Below are positions 18,205 to 27,774 of a DNA stretch of 64,000 nucleotides, piece after piece. The stretch's first letter is position 1, and every line of letters begins with the position of its first letter. The position numbers and the translations under genes are program-made. The DNA lies in contig JAIYCV010000046.1 of the NCBI GenBank assembly GCA_027487845.1, forward strand, positions 27,481-91,480, written 5' to 3'. This stretch comes from Flammeovirgaceae bacterium (lineage in GTDB: Bacteria > Bacteroidota > Bacteroidia > Cytophagales > Cyclobacteriaceae). Below the pieces are notes generated by a model. The model saw only the letters and a list, made by a program, of their open reading frames with translations. It was not told the origin of the DNA and did not search any database.

Positions 18205-18933
18205 ATGTGTTACCACGGAAGCAAAGCCTACACGCTAAACCAATTGCGAGAACGCTATCAATTGCCTTCTGTCGATCACCTGACCGACCAATGGCAAATG
18301 CGCTACCATGAAAATGGCTTTGATCATGGCTCATCGCCCGTGTTGGTTTCGCCAACTTCAGCAGGACTCTTTACTTGGGGCCTCATTCCGTGGTTTACCA
18401 AAACAGTTGCCGTGGCCAACATTATCCGCAACCAAACCTTGAACTGCATTAGTGAAGAGATGTTTGATAAACCTTCTTACCGCGATTCGCTCAAGCAAGG
18501 CAAGCGCTGCCTCATACCTATGACGGGCTTCTTCGAATGGAAGTGGCAAGACAGCAAAGGCAAAGAAAAAACACCCTACTACATCTACCTGAAAGATCAA
18601 TCAATATTTAGTGTGGCGGGTATTTACTCTACGTGGGAAGATAAGGCCAACGGAACGACCGTGTATTCATACACCCTATTTACCACCAAGGCTAATAAAC
18701 TGATGGAGGAGATACACAATCGTAAAAAACGTATGCCAGTAGTTTTGCCTTTGCAGTATGAAAAAGATTGGCTTAACCCAACGCTTACGAAGCATGATGT
18801 TTTGGCCTTGTGCCAACCTTTGCCCGAAGTTCGTATGGACGCCCACATCATAAGCAAACAGATAACCAGCAGAAAAGCACCGACAAACGTGCCAGCCGTG
18901 TTAGCAAAAGCCGAGAGTGGGTTGCTGTTTTGA
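18205..18933 (+). CDS. SRAP (YedK/HMCES) abasic-site protein
   Basis: This 242-residue protein belongs to the SOS response-associated peptidase family, which crosslinks to abasic sites in single-stranded DNA and shields them. The catalytic Cys is residue 2 (MCYHG), exposed after removal of Met. Other family elements are WGLIPWF, RCLIPMTGFFEWKW with the conserved Glu, and the C-terminal IHNRKKRMPVVLP. Length is normal for the family. It stands alone between a histidine kinase gene and an unknown membrane protein gene. No LexA-type site was identified in front of it. Confidence 0.95.
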   Translation: MCYHGSKAYTLNQLRERYQLPSVDHLTDQWQMRYHENGFDHGSSPVLVSPTSAGLFTWGLIPWFTKTVAVANIIRNQTLNCISEEMFDKPSYRDSLKQGKRCLIPMTGFFEWKWQDSKGKEKTPYYIYLKDQSIFSVAGIYSTWEDKANGTTVYSYTLFTTKANKLMEEIHNRKKRMPVVLPLQYEKDWLNPTLTKHDVLALCQPLPEVRMDAHIISKQITSRKAPTNVPAVLAKAESGLLF

Positions 18934-18993
18934 TCTTCAAGACCTGTTACGTTTACTAGGGAAATAGAATTGACAAAAAAATTAAAAAAAATT

Positions 18994-19467
18994 ATGATTT
19001 GGTTTAACACAAAGGAATTGGAAAAGCAATTGATCGATGGGGCATTAAGTGACAAAGACAGTTATTATTATTTGTTTACTACTTTTATTTTGTTTTCGCT
19101 CCTGCCTTATTTACCAGATGAAGATTTTATTGAAGCAAGTTATTGGTTTCGTGTTAGTCTCGTTATTGTTGACGTTGGTATAACAGCAATTACCATCAAA
19201 GAAACCTATAAAATTAACCAACAAGGTGATAGCCAGGACTATCTCAAGCGCTTTCTCAGTCTTTCATTTGTCAATTCAATTCGATTAGCTATTTACCTTG
19301 CTCCGGTTTTTGTTGTACTGGAGTTATTAGATGATTACTTAAACGATAACACACTACACAGTTACTGGCCTGGAGCACGCATTCTATTTTTAACCATCGC
19401 TTCTTCCGTAATTTTCTATTTTATGCTGACTAACTCATTCAAACGCGTTAATTTGGTTAAATCGTAA
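18994..19467 (+). CDS. unknown multi-pass membrane protein
   Basis: I do not recognise this 157-residue protein. It has an N-terminal charged segment and four probable membrane helices (about residues 26-45, 52-70, 92-112 and 130-150). ATG 18994 is used; TTG 18970 in frame would add eight mostly lysine residues. Acidic residues between helices 3 and 4 (LLDDYLNDN) form a polar loop. It is 60 bases after the SRAP gene in the same orientation and could be co-transcribed, but no functional link is visible. Confidence 0.6.
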   Translation: MIWFNTKELEKQLIDGALSDKDSYYYLFTTFILFSLLPYLPDEDFIEASYWFRVSLVIVDVGITAITIKETYKINQQGDSQDYLKRFLSLSFVNSIRLAIYLAPVFVVLELLDDYLNDNTLHSYWPGARILFLTIASSVIFYFMLTNSFKRVNLVKS

Positions 19468-19594
19468 GGGCTGGTTAGCCTTGCAGAAGTACATATTAGA
19501 AAAATACAGCCAAGATAAATAATATGGAGAAATATAACTTTAATAAAAAATCATTAAAAATAGGGCACACAAAATTGGAACAAAAGAAAAACCA

Positions 19595-19969
19595 TTGTCA
19601 TTAAAAACCCCGCCATTAACGAGTGAATACACCATGCACGTAGATCAGGAAGATGGAAAGGAGGTATTGGTGTGCACCGTTGGAAAAACAGTTTTGCTAT
19701 ACGACATCCGCTGTTTAGATGACCTCCATGCCATGCTAAAGAAACACGGTGATTGGATGGAGCTCGGCAGCGCAGATGAACAAAAACCAGCCAAAGAAGG
19801 AACAGTAGAAGCGTGGGGCCGATCAGAGACAAACCCGGTGAAAGGTTGGTATGGTTTGAAGAAGGGTCTTCGCGGTCGTTTTGGCATGTACATACCCCCT
19901 TTGATGGAGGAGCTTGGCCTTGCTGAAGTTACGCACGATGCCAAGGGCAATAAGATGAAAGCTAAGTAG
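19595..19969 (+). CDS. small conserved-looking cytoplasmic protein (possibly DUF6855)
   Basis: The 124-residue soluble protein contains well-formed motifs (VCTVGKTVLLYDIRCLDDLH, then GDWMELGSADEQKP, VKGWYGLKKGLRGRFGMYIPP). From memory it resembles the DUF6855 family, of unknown function. The start is doubtful. The only in-frame start is TTG 19595, yet upstream codons in the same frame read KIGTKEKP and look like part of the protein. An ATG at 19524 with a matching start lies in another frame. A one-base loss in the A-rich stretch between them would explain this. Confidence 0.65.
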   Translation: MSLKTPPLTSEYTMHVDQEDGKEVLVCTVGKTVLLYDIRCLDDLHAMLKKHGDWMELGSADEQKPAKEGTVEAWGRSETNPVKGWYGLKKGLRGRFGMYIPPLMEELGLAEVTHDAKGNKMKAK

Positions 19970-20188
19970 GAGAACGTTATCGGTAGGCACACCCAACTGC
20001 CAATAGAAATAGCAAATGTGTTCGATTGCTTAGAGATATTGTCGGACAGTGTAATTCTACCCCACTAGGTATTGTGATAGTAGCTGGTAAGGGATTGAGA
20101 ATGGCAATCTGAATTACCAATTATCAGCATCTCTAGAAGTAATATTCTTTGGTAACTCATTCCAGAAGTTTGACTACTAAAGTAGGGA

Positions 20189-21364
20189 TTAATCAATTAC
20201 ACCGCTACCGATCAATTCATCATTTTCATACCATGCAGCAAATTGGCCTGGGGTAATCCCTCGTTGTGGACGATCAAAAATAATATAGAGGCCTTCTTCT
20301 TTTTTATACAATGTACAATGTTCAAGTGGTTGGCGATAGCGAATACGCGCCAGATATTCACGCTGTTGGCCAACAGCTAATTTTAAATCTTCGCGAATCC
20401 AGTGCTCATCTTGGCTAGGAACAAAAAGGCCTTTGCGATAGAGGCCGGGATGTTCTTCTCCCATGCCAGTATAGATGATGTTCTTTGATGTGTCGGTGCC
20501 AATTACGAACAGCGGTTTTTCAAAACCGCCAATGTTCAGACCTCTTCGCTGACCAATTGTATAATAGTGTGCACCGTTATGGTCGCCCACCACTTCGCCC
20601 ATCGATTCGTTCAACAAATAGGGTTTTGTTAACGACACTAAATCAGTATCTGAAAAGCCATTTACAAAAGTTGCCGCGTCAGCACCAATCTCTATTACTT
20701 TTCCTTTCTTTATTTCTAATCGTTGTTGTAGAAACTCAGGAAGATGAACTTTGCCAATAAAGCATAAACCTTGAGAATCTTTTTTCTCAGCAGTAACTAG
20801 TCCGATTTTCTTTGCGATCTCCCGAACCTCAGGTTTTGTTAATTCACCGATAGGAAATAACGCTTTTGAAAGCTGTGCTTGAGTTAGCTGGCATAAAAAA
20901 TAGCTTTGATCTTTATTGCCGTCTTTGCCAGCCAGAAGCTGAAAAGTTTTAGAACCGTTATTTTCCATCTCGCCCCTACGGCAATAGTGTCCTGTCGCCA
21001 CAAAATCGGCTCCGAGTTTCAAGGCTGTTTCTAAAAAAATATCGAACTTAATTTCTCTGTTGCAAAGCACATCGGGGTTGGGTGTTCTTCCTCGTTGGTA
21101 TTCAGCAAACATATAATCAACAATGCGGGCTTTGTATTCTACACTAAGGTCAATCGCTTGAAAAGGAATGCCCAAGTGCTGAGCCACAATCATGGCATCA
21201 TTGCTATCATCCAGCCAAGGACATTCATCACTTATCGTTACGGAATCATCATGCCAGTTTTTCATGAACATGGCGATTACCTCGTAACCTTGTTCTTTTA
21301 AAAGATAAGCGGCCACGCTTGAATCAACACCACCGGAAAGACCGACTACTACTTTCTTTTTCAT
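20189..21364 (-). CDS. mnmA: tRNA-specific 2-thiouridylase MnmA
   Basis: MnmA installs the 2-thio group on uridine 34 of tRNAs for Lys, Glu and Gln, using ATP and sulfur passed from a relay or desulfurase. The 391-residue protein has the PP-loop SGGVDSS (residues 10-16), the catalytic Cys pair C101 ([11 protein letters not shown]) and C201 (GLCFIGK), and a C-terminal beta-barrel ending in [12 protein letters not shown]. Length is typical. It is a single gene on the minus strand followed by about 220 bases without a gene. The next gene on this strand, a thioredoxin-like lipoprotein, is 81 bases upstream and probably unrelated. Confidence 0.97.
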   Translation of the reverse strand: MKKKVVVGLSGGVDSSVAAYLLKEQGYEVIAMFMKNWHDDSVTISDECPWLDDSNDAMIVAQHLGIPFQAIDLSVEYKARIVDYMFAEYQRGRTPNPDVLCNREIKFDIFLETALKLGADFVATGHYCRRGEMENNGSKTFQLLAGKDGNKDQSYFLCQLTQAQLSKALFPIGELTKPEVREIAKKIGLVTAEKKDSQGLCFIGKVHLPEFLQQRLEIKKGKVIEIGADAATFVNGFSDTDLVSLTKPYLLNESMGEVVGDHNGAHYYTIGQRRGLNIGGFEKPLFVIGTDTSKNIIYTGMGEEHPGLYRKGLFVPSQDEHWIREDLKLAVGQQREYLARIRYRQPLEHCTLYKKEEGLYIIFDRPQRGITPGQFAAWYENDELIGSGVID

Positions 21365-21445
21365 TTTTAGTGAGCTTTGAGTTGCGAGTTTAAAGCCATA
21401 ATGTTATCAACCCTACTCGCAGCTCATAGCTAGTAACTGATAAAC

Positions 21446-22666
21446 TCATAACTGCCTTTGTGCTAACAACTCATTCACCGTTTCATTAAAATATTGAATA
21501 AACTGGTCGTAATAGATACCCGCGCCAGGGCCGGAGAAGCCCGTATGAATGTGTTTCACCTTGCCGTCTTTTCCAATAAATATTGTGGTAGGAAAAGAAA
21601 TGATCTTATTGAGCGCTGGCAACGTCAATGAAGCTTTTTCTTTGTCATTAGTGCCCGCAATAACAAAATCATAAGGCACACCCAGCTTTTCTTTCATCTT
21701 CGTTACGCGGCCACTTGCATAATCAAAATCATCTTTTCGTTCGTAGGCTAGACCAAGTATTTCCACGCCACGGCTACTGTTTGCTTTATACCAGTTCGTT
21801 AGGAATTTGGTCTCGTCCATGCAGTTGGGGCACCACGTTCCAAATATCTGTAGAACCAATACTTTGCCTTTGTATTTTTTATCGGATGGACTGATTCTAT
21901 TCTTTGTCAAATCGGGGAAGCTAAACTCTAACTTTTCAAAACCAGGTTTCAAATACGTCAATGATTCTGCATCAGGAAGTTTTGCTTGCTGATCTTTTAT
22001 CCCCGTCCATGTTTCATGAGAAGTTTTTCCGGAATAAAAATCACCTGTTAACGTATCACCTGATTTTGTAGCTGAAAACAAGAAAGCATGGTTGCCATCG
22101 AAGGTGCTAAGCATTAATTTGCCCTCTACTACATTTCCTTGCAAGTATCGATAGTCGCCCGTGGGGGTGAGGAAAGTCCCAGTTACTTGACTTTCTTTTT
22201 GATCGAAAATTGCAACGGAGAGGGTCGTATCATTTTTGGCGTTGATAAACTGAACGGCATACTTTCCAGAATAATCTTTTGTTACTGCTGAGTCGCTGCT
22301 AAAGCGGAAGCTTTCACCGAAGGTGGCTGAGAAGGGAAGGCTTGCGTCTTTCGCATAATTTTTTACAAAAGCTCCAGTTAACTTTCCGTCTTCTATTTTT
22401 GCAATAAGGGCAGCATCAAAGATGTGAAGTGCCATAGAAATACTGTCCCCATTTACTTCCACTTCATCTAGCAAAATCTTCTCGTCTCCATTAATAAGGT
22501 TAGCAGAATACGTTTCGCCTTCTTTTATTACTTCAAAATTAAAAGGCAGTTGTTGCTCTTGCAACGAAATAATTCCTCTCCATGCTCCGGTTTTCATTTC
22601 TACTTTTTTAGATGTGCAAGAAACAACAACAAGTGAAGTCAAACCAATCATTACCAATAAACGCAT
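21446..22666 (-). CDS. TlpA-like thioredoxin lipoprotein
   Basis: The 406-residue protein starts with a lipoprotein signal (lipobox VVVSC, Cys at about residue 17). It has a beta-rich N-terminal domain of about 240 residues and ends in a thioredoxin-fold domain whose active site is WCPNC (in FGTWCPNCMDE). TlpA/ResA-like proteins reduce disulfides outside the cytoplasm, for instance in cytochrome c maturation. The N-terminal domain is common in Bacteroidota versions and has no known role. No cytochrome maturation gene is nearby, so the substrate cannot be deduced. Confidence 0.88.
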   Translation of the reverse strand: MRLLVMIGLTSLVVVSCTSKKVEMKTGAWRGIISLQEQQLPFNFEVIKEGETYSANLINGDEKILLDEVEVNGDSISMALHIFDAALIAKIEDGKLTGAFVKNYAKDASLPFSATFGESFRFSSDSAVTKDYSGKYAVQFINAKNDTTLSVAIFDQKESQVTGTFLTPTGDYRYLQGNVVEGKLMLSTFDGNHAFLFSATKSGDTLTGDFYSGKTSHETWTGIKDQQAKLPDAESLTYLKPGFEKLEFSFPDLTKNRISPSDKKYKGKVLVLQIFGTWCPNCMDETKFLTNWYKANSSRGVEILGLAYERKDDFDYASGRVTKMKEKLGVPYDFVIAGTNDKEKASLTLPALNKIISFPTTIFIGKDGKVKHIHTGFSGPGAGIYYDQFIQYFNETVNELLAQRQL

Positions 22667-22787
22667 TTTATCTTAAGTTTTGTCCAAAACACAAAAATGC
22701 AATTATTAATTCGCTGTTGGTGGCTGGTTATTCAATTTTCGCTCTTAATTTTCGCGTTCTTAAACACAATCAATTAACACTGCGTGC

Positions 22788-23903
22788 ATGTTTCAAAACT
22801 TAAAGGTCTTAGAACTGGCGTCTGTTTTGGCTGGCCCCAGCGTTGGCCAATTTTTTGCCGAACTAGGTGCCGAAGTAATTAAAGTTGAAAACCTAAGAGC
22901 GGGTGGCGATGTTACTCGATCGTGGAAAACAAAAGGAGAAAATGAGGGCGACCTTTCTGCCTATTTCTGTTGTTGCAACTGGGGCAAGAAATCGATAGCA
23001 GTGGATTTGACAACCGATGATGGGAACAGAATTGTTCAAAAGTTAGCAGCACAATCAGATGTAATTATTGCCAGCTACAAGCCTGGAGATGCCGAAAAGC
23101 TTGGCGTTGCTTACGAACAGCTAAGAGCCAACAACGAGCAACTAATTTACGGACAAATAACAGGCTATGGAGCTGATGACGATCGGGTAGGGTATGATGC
23201 GGTAATTCAGGCCGAGTCTGGTTTTATGGAGTTGAATGGCGAGAAAGATGGACCTCCAACGAAGATGCCCGTAGCGTTGATTGACGTTTTGGCGGGCCAT
23301 CAGCTGAAAGAAGCAGTATTGTTGGCTTTATTAAAGAAGGAACGAACTGGCGCTGGTAGCCTTGTAGAAGTTTCGCTATTGCAGACGGCCATCGCATCCT
23401 TGGCCAATCAGGCTACAAATTGGTTGGTGGCAAACAAGCTCCCCACACGGCAAGGATCTGCCCATCCTAATATTGCACCTTACGGGGAATCATTTCTAAC
23501 AAAAAACGGCAAGCGCATTCTATTAGCAGTTGGGAATGACAAGCAATTTCAGGCACTGGCAACTGTTTTGGGTAAGCCAGCGCTGGCTCAACAACCGATT
23601 TACAAGAGCAATGAAATTAGGGTCGCAAATCGCACGTCATTAAATGAAATACTTTCTTTATCAATAAAGCAATTCGATGGTGTTGAATTAGCGTCCAGAT
23701 TAAACGCGAGCAAAGTACCTGCCGGTTTGATCCAGACCGTAAGGGAGGTGCTCGAAACACCGGCAGCTAAAGGGCTTATTATACGTGATAATGAAATGAA
23801 AGGTGTTAGGACTTTTGTTGGAACAGGCTTTGGCGCGGGGCATCTATTGTCACCACCTCACGTTGGGCAGCATACCGATGAAGTATTGAAAATGATAAGG
23901 TGA
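22788..23903 (+). CDS. CaiB/BaiF family CoA transferase
   Basis: The 371-residue class III CoA transferase has the family start (LKVLELASVLAGPSVGQFFAELGAEVIKVE) and a glycine-rich ITGYGADDDRVGYDAVIQAESG. The catalytic Asp is expected in the VALIDVLAGHQ region. Such enzymes move CoA between carboxylic acids. The substrate cannot be told and no pathway genes flank it. It is transcribed divergently from the thioredoxin lipoprotein gene. ATG 22788 fits the family N terminus exactly. Confidence 0.92.
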   Translation: MFQNLKVLELASVLAGPSVGQFFAELGAEVIKVENLRAGGDVTRSWKTKGENEGDLSAYFCCCNWGKKSIAVDLTTDDGNRIVQKLAAQSDVIIASYKPGDAEKLGVAYEQLRANNEQLIYGQITGYGADDDRVGYDAVIQAESGFMELNGEKDGPPTKMPVALIDVLAGHQLKEAVLLALLKKERTGAGSLVEVSLLQTAIASLANQATNWLVANKLPTRQGSAHPNIAPYGESFLTKNGKRILLAVGNDKQFQALATVLGKPALAQQPIYKSNEIRVANRTSLNEILSLSIKQFDGVELASRLNASKVPAGLIQTVREVLETPAAKGLIIRDNEMKGVRTFVGTGFGAGHLLSPPHVGQHTDEVLKMIR

Positions 23904-23916
23904 TTTCTTCTACTTG

Positions 23917-24567
23917 CTATTTCCCCCAAGTTTCAGGGCTTTCCCTCCAAGATTGGATATGACTTAATTGATCCTCGCTAATGTATTTTTTGGTCACCGC
24001 TTCTTTCACCAGCCAATTAAAATCGCTCAGACAAACAAGGGGTATTTTTGCGTCTTCAAAGTTTTTACTGGCTACATCGAAGCCATAGGTAAAAATGGCC
24101 ACCATTCCCAACACAACAAAACCAGCTTCTTGCAACGCCTGCGCAGCCTTCAATGAACTGCCTCCTGTTGAAATCAAATCTTCCACCAGCACTACTTTCT
24201 GTCCTTTTTCAATTTTGCCTTCAATCAAGTTGCCCATTCCATGGTCTTTTGGTTTTGGCCGAACATAGATGTAGGGTAAATCGAGCACGTCTGCTACTAA
24301 TGCACCTTGCGGCACGCCCGCGGTAGCTACACCCGCTATGCAGGCTGCCTCTTGAAAGTTTTCTTTAATCGCTTCTGCTAGTTGTTCTTTAATATAGCTT
24401 CGTAGGGCAGGGTAGGAGAGCGAAAGCCGATTGTCGCAATAAATGGGCGATTTCCAACCAGAACTCCAGGTAAATGGGTTTTCGCTATTCAATTTTATGG
24501 CTTGAATTTCAAGAAGTTGGGCAGCCACTAAACGTGCGGTGGATTCTTTTAATTGGACAATACTCAT
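23917..24567 (-). CDS. pyrE: orotate phosphoribosyltransferase PyrE
   Basis: PyrE converts orotate and PRPP to orotidine monophosphate in pyrimidine synthesis. The 216-residue protein shows the PRPP-binding motif VVLVEDLISTGGSSLKA and the orotate-loop region YVRPKPKDHG. It is divergent from a NUDIX gene that is followed by coaD, an arrangement familiar in Bacteroidota. The 3' end is 13 bases from the convergent CoA transferase gene. Confidence 0.96.
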   Translation of the reverse strand: MSIVQLKESTARLVAAQLLEIQAIKLNSENPFTWSSGWKSPIYCDNRLSLSYPALRSYIKEQLAEAIKENFQEAACIAGVATAGVPQGALVADVLDLPYIYVRPKPKDHGMGNLIEGKIEKGQKVVLVEDLISTGGSSLKAAQALQEAGFVVLGMVAIFTYGFDVASKNFEDAKIPLVCLSDFNWLVKEAVTKKYISEDQLSHIQSWRESPETWGK

Positions 24568-24625
24568 GAAGGAGGTTGGTTATTTCAGAAAGCGACAAAT
24601 TAATTGGAAAAATCAAGATTTCGAT

Positions 24626-24656
24626 TTGTCTGCTAACGAATAATTTATGTTTTTGC
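24626..24656 (+). promoter_or_regulatory. putative Bacteroidota-type promoter for the NUDIX gene
   Basis: TTTG (24626-24629) is followed after 19 bases by TGTTTTTG (24649-24656). This is seven of eight matches to the Bacteroidota -7 element TAnnTTTG at the preferred spacing from a -33 TTTG. It would start transcription about 25 bases before ATG 24688. Inference from pattern only. Confidence 0.4.
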
Positions 24657-24687
24657 ACTTCAAATCGCCAGCTTGCCTAAACACGTA

Positions 24688-25374
24688 ATGAACTTATTCA
24701 TTAATGACATCCCCGTAAAAATCTTAAAGCTTGGTGAAGAACCTGATCGAGGCGAGATTAATTACTTTTTTGACGGAGCAACAGATGTGATAACGAAGGC
24801 AAAATTGATCAATCACGTATGGATCAACCATGCGTCACTGGCCATTCTAGATGAGGCGTTAGAATTGATTAGTACAAAAGTGCCCACTCCGTTGCTTTCG
24901 CTTAACATTTCGGTATTAGACTACGATGCGGTAAAATTATACTTTCGGAAGAAATACAAGATCATTAAAGCGGCCGGAGGAATAGTAAAAAAGAAAGACA
25001 AGTTTCTGATGATCTATCGCATGAAAAAGTGGGATCTGCCGAAAGGCAAAAAGGAAACGGGGGAGAACTATAGAAGAACAGCCGAGCGGGAGATTAATGA
25101 AGAGTGTAACGTTCAAACTAAGGTGGGCAAGAAGATTTGCACTACGTGGCATACGTACACGATGAATAAGAGTAACATGCTTAAGAAGACCCGCTGGTAT
25201 GTGATGGAATGTGTTGATGACTCCAACATTGCACCACAAGTAGAGGAGGATATTGAAGAAATACGCTGGATGAATCAAAAGGAAGTATTTCATGCCTTAC
25301 AAAACTCCTATCGCTCTATTCGGTTTGTTTTTGAGGAGTATTACAAACGAAAAGAGAAAGCAGGAGCTAGATAG
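24688..25374 (+). CDS. NUDIX hydrolase with N-terminal extension
   Basis: The 228-residue protein has a NUDIX box GKKETGENYRRTAEREINEE (residues about 123-142) in its C-terminal half, preceded by AAGGIVKKKDKFLMIYR. The first 95 residues (LFINDIPVKILKLG onwards) form a separate domain seen in Bacteroidota members and are of unknown role. ATG 24688 is chosen over TTG 24673. NUDIX enzymes split nucleoside diphosphates linked to another group; the substrate is not predictable here. It lies between pyrE and coaD, which is convergent with it. Confidence 0.92.
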   Translation: MNLFINDIPVKILKLGEEPDRGEINYFFDGATDVITKAKLINHVWINHASLAILDEALELISTKVPTPLLSLNISVLDYDAVKLYFRKKYKIIKAAGGIVKKKDKFLMIYRMKKWDLPKGKKETGENYRRTAEREINEECNVQTKVGKKICTTWHTYTMNKSNMLKKTRWYVMECVDDSNIAPQVEEDIEEIRWMNQKEVFHALQNSYRSIRFVFEEYYKRKEKAGAR

Positions 25375-25405
25375 TATTTAGCCGGTTCCAGTTCGTTTTT
25401 GATGG

Positions 25406-25861
25406 CTAGAGTGAATATGGTAAGAAGTCGGAAACGATGCCTTTGTATTTATGCACCTCTCGGATAATGGAGGAGCTGATGGACGCTAACTGGGGCGAGG
25501 TAATCAAGAAAACCGACTCAAGGTTTGCGTTCAAGTGCTTGTTTACTTGCGAGATGCTGTTCTCGTATTCAAAATCAGTAGTATTCCGCAAGCCTCTCAA
25601 AAGAAACTTCGCGTTGTTTTTTTTCGCAAATTCTGCCGTCAATTCAGCGTAAGTTTGAACTGAAATAGACGGATATTCCTTGAATGTTTCATTGATTTTG
25701 GTGATCATCAGATCAATTTCAAAGTAGCGCTTTGATTTCGTGCTGTTGTAGCCTACCGCAATAATTATTTCATCGAAAAGACTTAACCCCCTCAATACTA
25801 TGTCTTCGTGGCCTTTTGTAAAAGGATCGAACGATCCCGGAAAAAGGGCAATCCTCTTCAT
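25406..25861 (-). CDS. coaD: phosphopantetheine adenylyltransferase CoaD
   Basis: CoaD makes dephospho-CoA from 4'-phosphopantetheine and ATP, the fourth step of CoA synthesis. The 151-residue protein has the nucleotidyltransferase motif GSFDPFTKGHEDI with the TxGH catalytic site, the loop FLLRGLRNTTDFEYE, and the C-terminal ISSSIIREV. CoaBC, for the preceding steps, is encoded at 50709-51917. The DUF3822 gene lies 6 bases upstream on the same strand, so the two form an operon. Confidence 0.97.
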   Translation of the reverse strand: MKRIALFPGSFDPFTKGHEDIVLRGLSLFDEIIIAVGYNSTKSKRYFEIDLMITKINETFKEYPSISVQTYAELTAEFAKKNNAKFLLRGLRNTTDFEYENSISQVNKHLNANLESVFLITSPQLASISSSIIREVHKYKGIVSDFLPYSL

Positions 25862-25867
25862 GTGTGA

Positions 25868-26749
25868 TTAAAGCAAGTTCATTGAAAAGAGATCGAAAAA
25901 GTGATGCTCTTGCACTTCATCAAACATATATCCAAACTTAATGTGCGAAGGTCGCCCAGCAAAAGACACGTTTCGAACATACTTGTAGAATTCTTGATAA
26001 TGTGGTGAATTTTTACCGATATATCCCCACAATACCACTTGGCTTGTGGCCTGATCAATTTGAAGCCCTTTCATCACCAGCATAATGTACTTCACGTAAT
26101 CTGAAAACTGTTTGATCACGAATTGATTGTAATAAACGAGCTTTCCCTCCTGAACATACAAAATATGTAACTTAAATCGGTCTACATAAATATAAAGGGG
26201 GGTTCCAGCCAATTTCTTTTTGTAATCGAGCAGGCCTTCAATTAATGCTGCCGATTGATGTATAATGTTTACTGTTGTATTTAAATAAACTTCTCTCACC
26301 AATTGGTGAAGCTCCTTTTGAACAGCAAATACGGTGATCGCGTCTGTCAATTTATTCTGGCAAAATAAAACGTCCTCTTTGGTTAAATCGATAGACGCAT
26401 TGAACTTCAAATAGTCAGCAGCAGCATCTTCGATAAACAAGGCTTCTGGCACTTGAACCATTTTGTTGTTTTTAATCGATAGGGTGACTTTTTTCCAGAA
26501 GCCAGCCATAAGCAGTTGGTGCGATTCAAACAGGCCACGCAACTGATCGATCAGTTCTTCATGAGAACTCATTTCACCGAACACGTAATCTTCAAGAAGA
26601 ACGATGCGTTTTTCATCATCAATTACGGCCACCTGACAATCGCGAACGCCCAGTTGAACGAGTAAACTGTAGAGGTGAAGGTGCTCTTCGTCAAACTTTT
26701 CGTCTTTGACTTTCTTGATTAATTTGTAGTTAATAGCGGTTTGGCGCAA
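25868..26749 (-). CDS. DUF3822 family protein
   Basis: The 293-residue soluble protein fits DUF3822, a Bacteroidota family encoded beside coaD. The family resembles an actin/ASKHA-type ATPase fold, but no nucleotide motif is clear here. Recognisable segments are LYSLLVQLGVRDCQVAVIDD near the start and TPLYIYVDRFKLHILYV in the middle. In many relatives an rsmD methyltransferase gene follows; none is present here, where a NUDIX gene lies upstream instead. Function is unknown. Confidence 0.8.
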   Translation of the reverse strand: MRQTAINYKLIKKVKDEKFDEEHLHLYSLLVQLGVRDCQVAVIDDEKRIVLLEDYVFGEMSSHEELIDQLRGLFESHQLLMAGFWKKVTLSIKNNKMVQVPEALFIEDAAADYLKFNASIDLTKEDVLFCQNKLTDAITVFAVQKELHQLVREVYLNTTVNIIHQSAALIEGLLDYKKKLAGTPLYIYVDRFKLHILYVQEGKLVYYNQFVIKQFSDYVKYIMLVMKGLQIDQATSQVVLWGYIGKNSPHYQEFYKYVRNVSFAGRPSHIKFGYMFDEVQEHHFFDLFSMNLL

Positions 26750-26807
26750 AGCAGATGGGTAAAAGTTTGTACAATAATAATTATTTTAAATGGTTAAAAG
26801 CAACGAA

Positions 26808-27278
26808 TCACACTTTAAAATAACCAGTTAAATTTTTGATTTCGGAAGGAATATCCAGAAAATTGAAAATTCCGTGTAGCGACCCGCTGGGGCAAGATGT
26901 AAACTCCTCCCAGCGCATAAACTTTAATGATTTGATAAACTGGTCAGCGTTTTCCAGTTCCGGATCAATACCGAGGCTTGGGTTACCTGCATATGAATCA
27001 ATTTCAAAAAAAAGCTCGATCGCATGCAGCGGCTGCTTGATAAATTCGCAAGCAAACAGAAACTTGCCAACGTTCACCTCCAGCGAGGTTTCTTCCCTGA
27101 ATTCTCGAACGAGGCACATTTCTGCGGTTTCGCCAAATTCGATTCCACCTCCGGGTGGCGACCAAAAATCGCCATCGTGAAGACCGCCATGGTTGATTAA
27201 CAAGATTCCTGTTTCATTCGTACAAATGCCGCAAGCACGCATTCTCAGTCTGTTCCCGTACACATCAAGTGCATTCAT
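26808..27278 (-). CDS. NUDIX hydrolase
   Basis: The 156-residue protein consists of one NUDIX domain. It has RMRACGICTNETGILLINH at the start and the NUDIX box GGGIEFGETAEMCLVREFREE (G, E, REF, EE positions conserved) at about residues 43-63. It is unrelated in layout to the longer NUDIX protein at 24688. It is divergent from the DUF1573 gene and may share a transcript with DUF3822-coaD, 58 bases downstream. The substrate is unknown. Confidence 0.92.
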   Translation of the reverse strand: MNALDVYGNRLRMRACGICTNETGILLINHGGLHDGDFWSPPGGGIEFGETAEMCLVREFREETSLEVNVGKFLFACEFIKQPLHAIELFFEIDSYAGNPSLGIDPELENADQFIKSLKFMRWEEFTSCPSGSLHGIFNFLDIPSEIKNLTGYFKV

Positions 27279-27360
27279 TTTTTATGATTTTTTTATCTTT
27301 ATTGCGAAAATAGTTTTCGCGTTTCTGCGTTATCTTTATAAAAAACTCCGTTATCAAATA

Positions 27361-27774
27361 ATGATACGAATAACTTTCTTCTTTTTGTTACTTTCTGCTT
27401 CGCGCTTTTTATTTGCCCAATCTACTTCTATAGATCAACAGAAAGAGCCTAAGATAACAATTGAACACCCAACCTACGATTTTGGCGAGATTTTGCAAGG
27501 CGACAAAGTTGAGCACACGTTTAAATTTACGAACACGGGCAGTGCCCCGCTCGTCATTACCAACGTGCAAGTTACCTGCGGTTGCACTACCCCCAAGGGT
27601 TGGCCTCGCGATCCAATTGAAGTTGGTGAAAAGGTAGAGTTAACAATCGCCTTCAATAGCGCAGGTAAAATGGGTAGACAGAATAAAGTGGTAACCATCG
27701 TCTCGAACGCACCTGGTGCTAACACCATCACTTTTTCAGCTACTGTACTCGAAAAAACAATCGCCAAAAACTGA
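27361..27774 (+). CDS. DUF1573 exported protein
   Basis: The 137-residue protein has a signal peptide (MIRITFFFLLLSASRFLFAQ) and one DUF1573 immunoglobulin-like domain with the family pattern YDFGEILQGDKVEHTFKFTN and TCGCTTPKGWP. Cys residues in TCGC are typical. Such proteins are abundant in Bacteroidota and of unknown function, probably periplasmic or surface. The ATG at 27361 is chosen because it gives a complete signal peptide. It is convergent with the DUF423 gene, the two meeting without a gap. Confidence 0.9.
   Translation: MIRITFFFLLLSASRFLFAQSTSIDQQKEPKITIEHPTYDFGEILQGDKVEHTFKFTNTGSAPLVITNVQVTCGCTTPKGWPRDPIEVGEKVELTIAFNSAGKMGRQNKVVTIVSNAPGANTITFSATVLEKTIAKN

Noticed and set aside
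18358-18600. Open frames opposite the SRAP gene
   Set aside because: Antisense shadows of a clearly coding gene; the same holds for the many other antisense frames in the window.
24568-24600. AAGGAGG beside the pyrE start as a Shine-Dalgarno site
   Set aside because: It lies on the plus strand, whereas pyrE is read from the minus strand, where the sequence is CCTCCTT.
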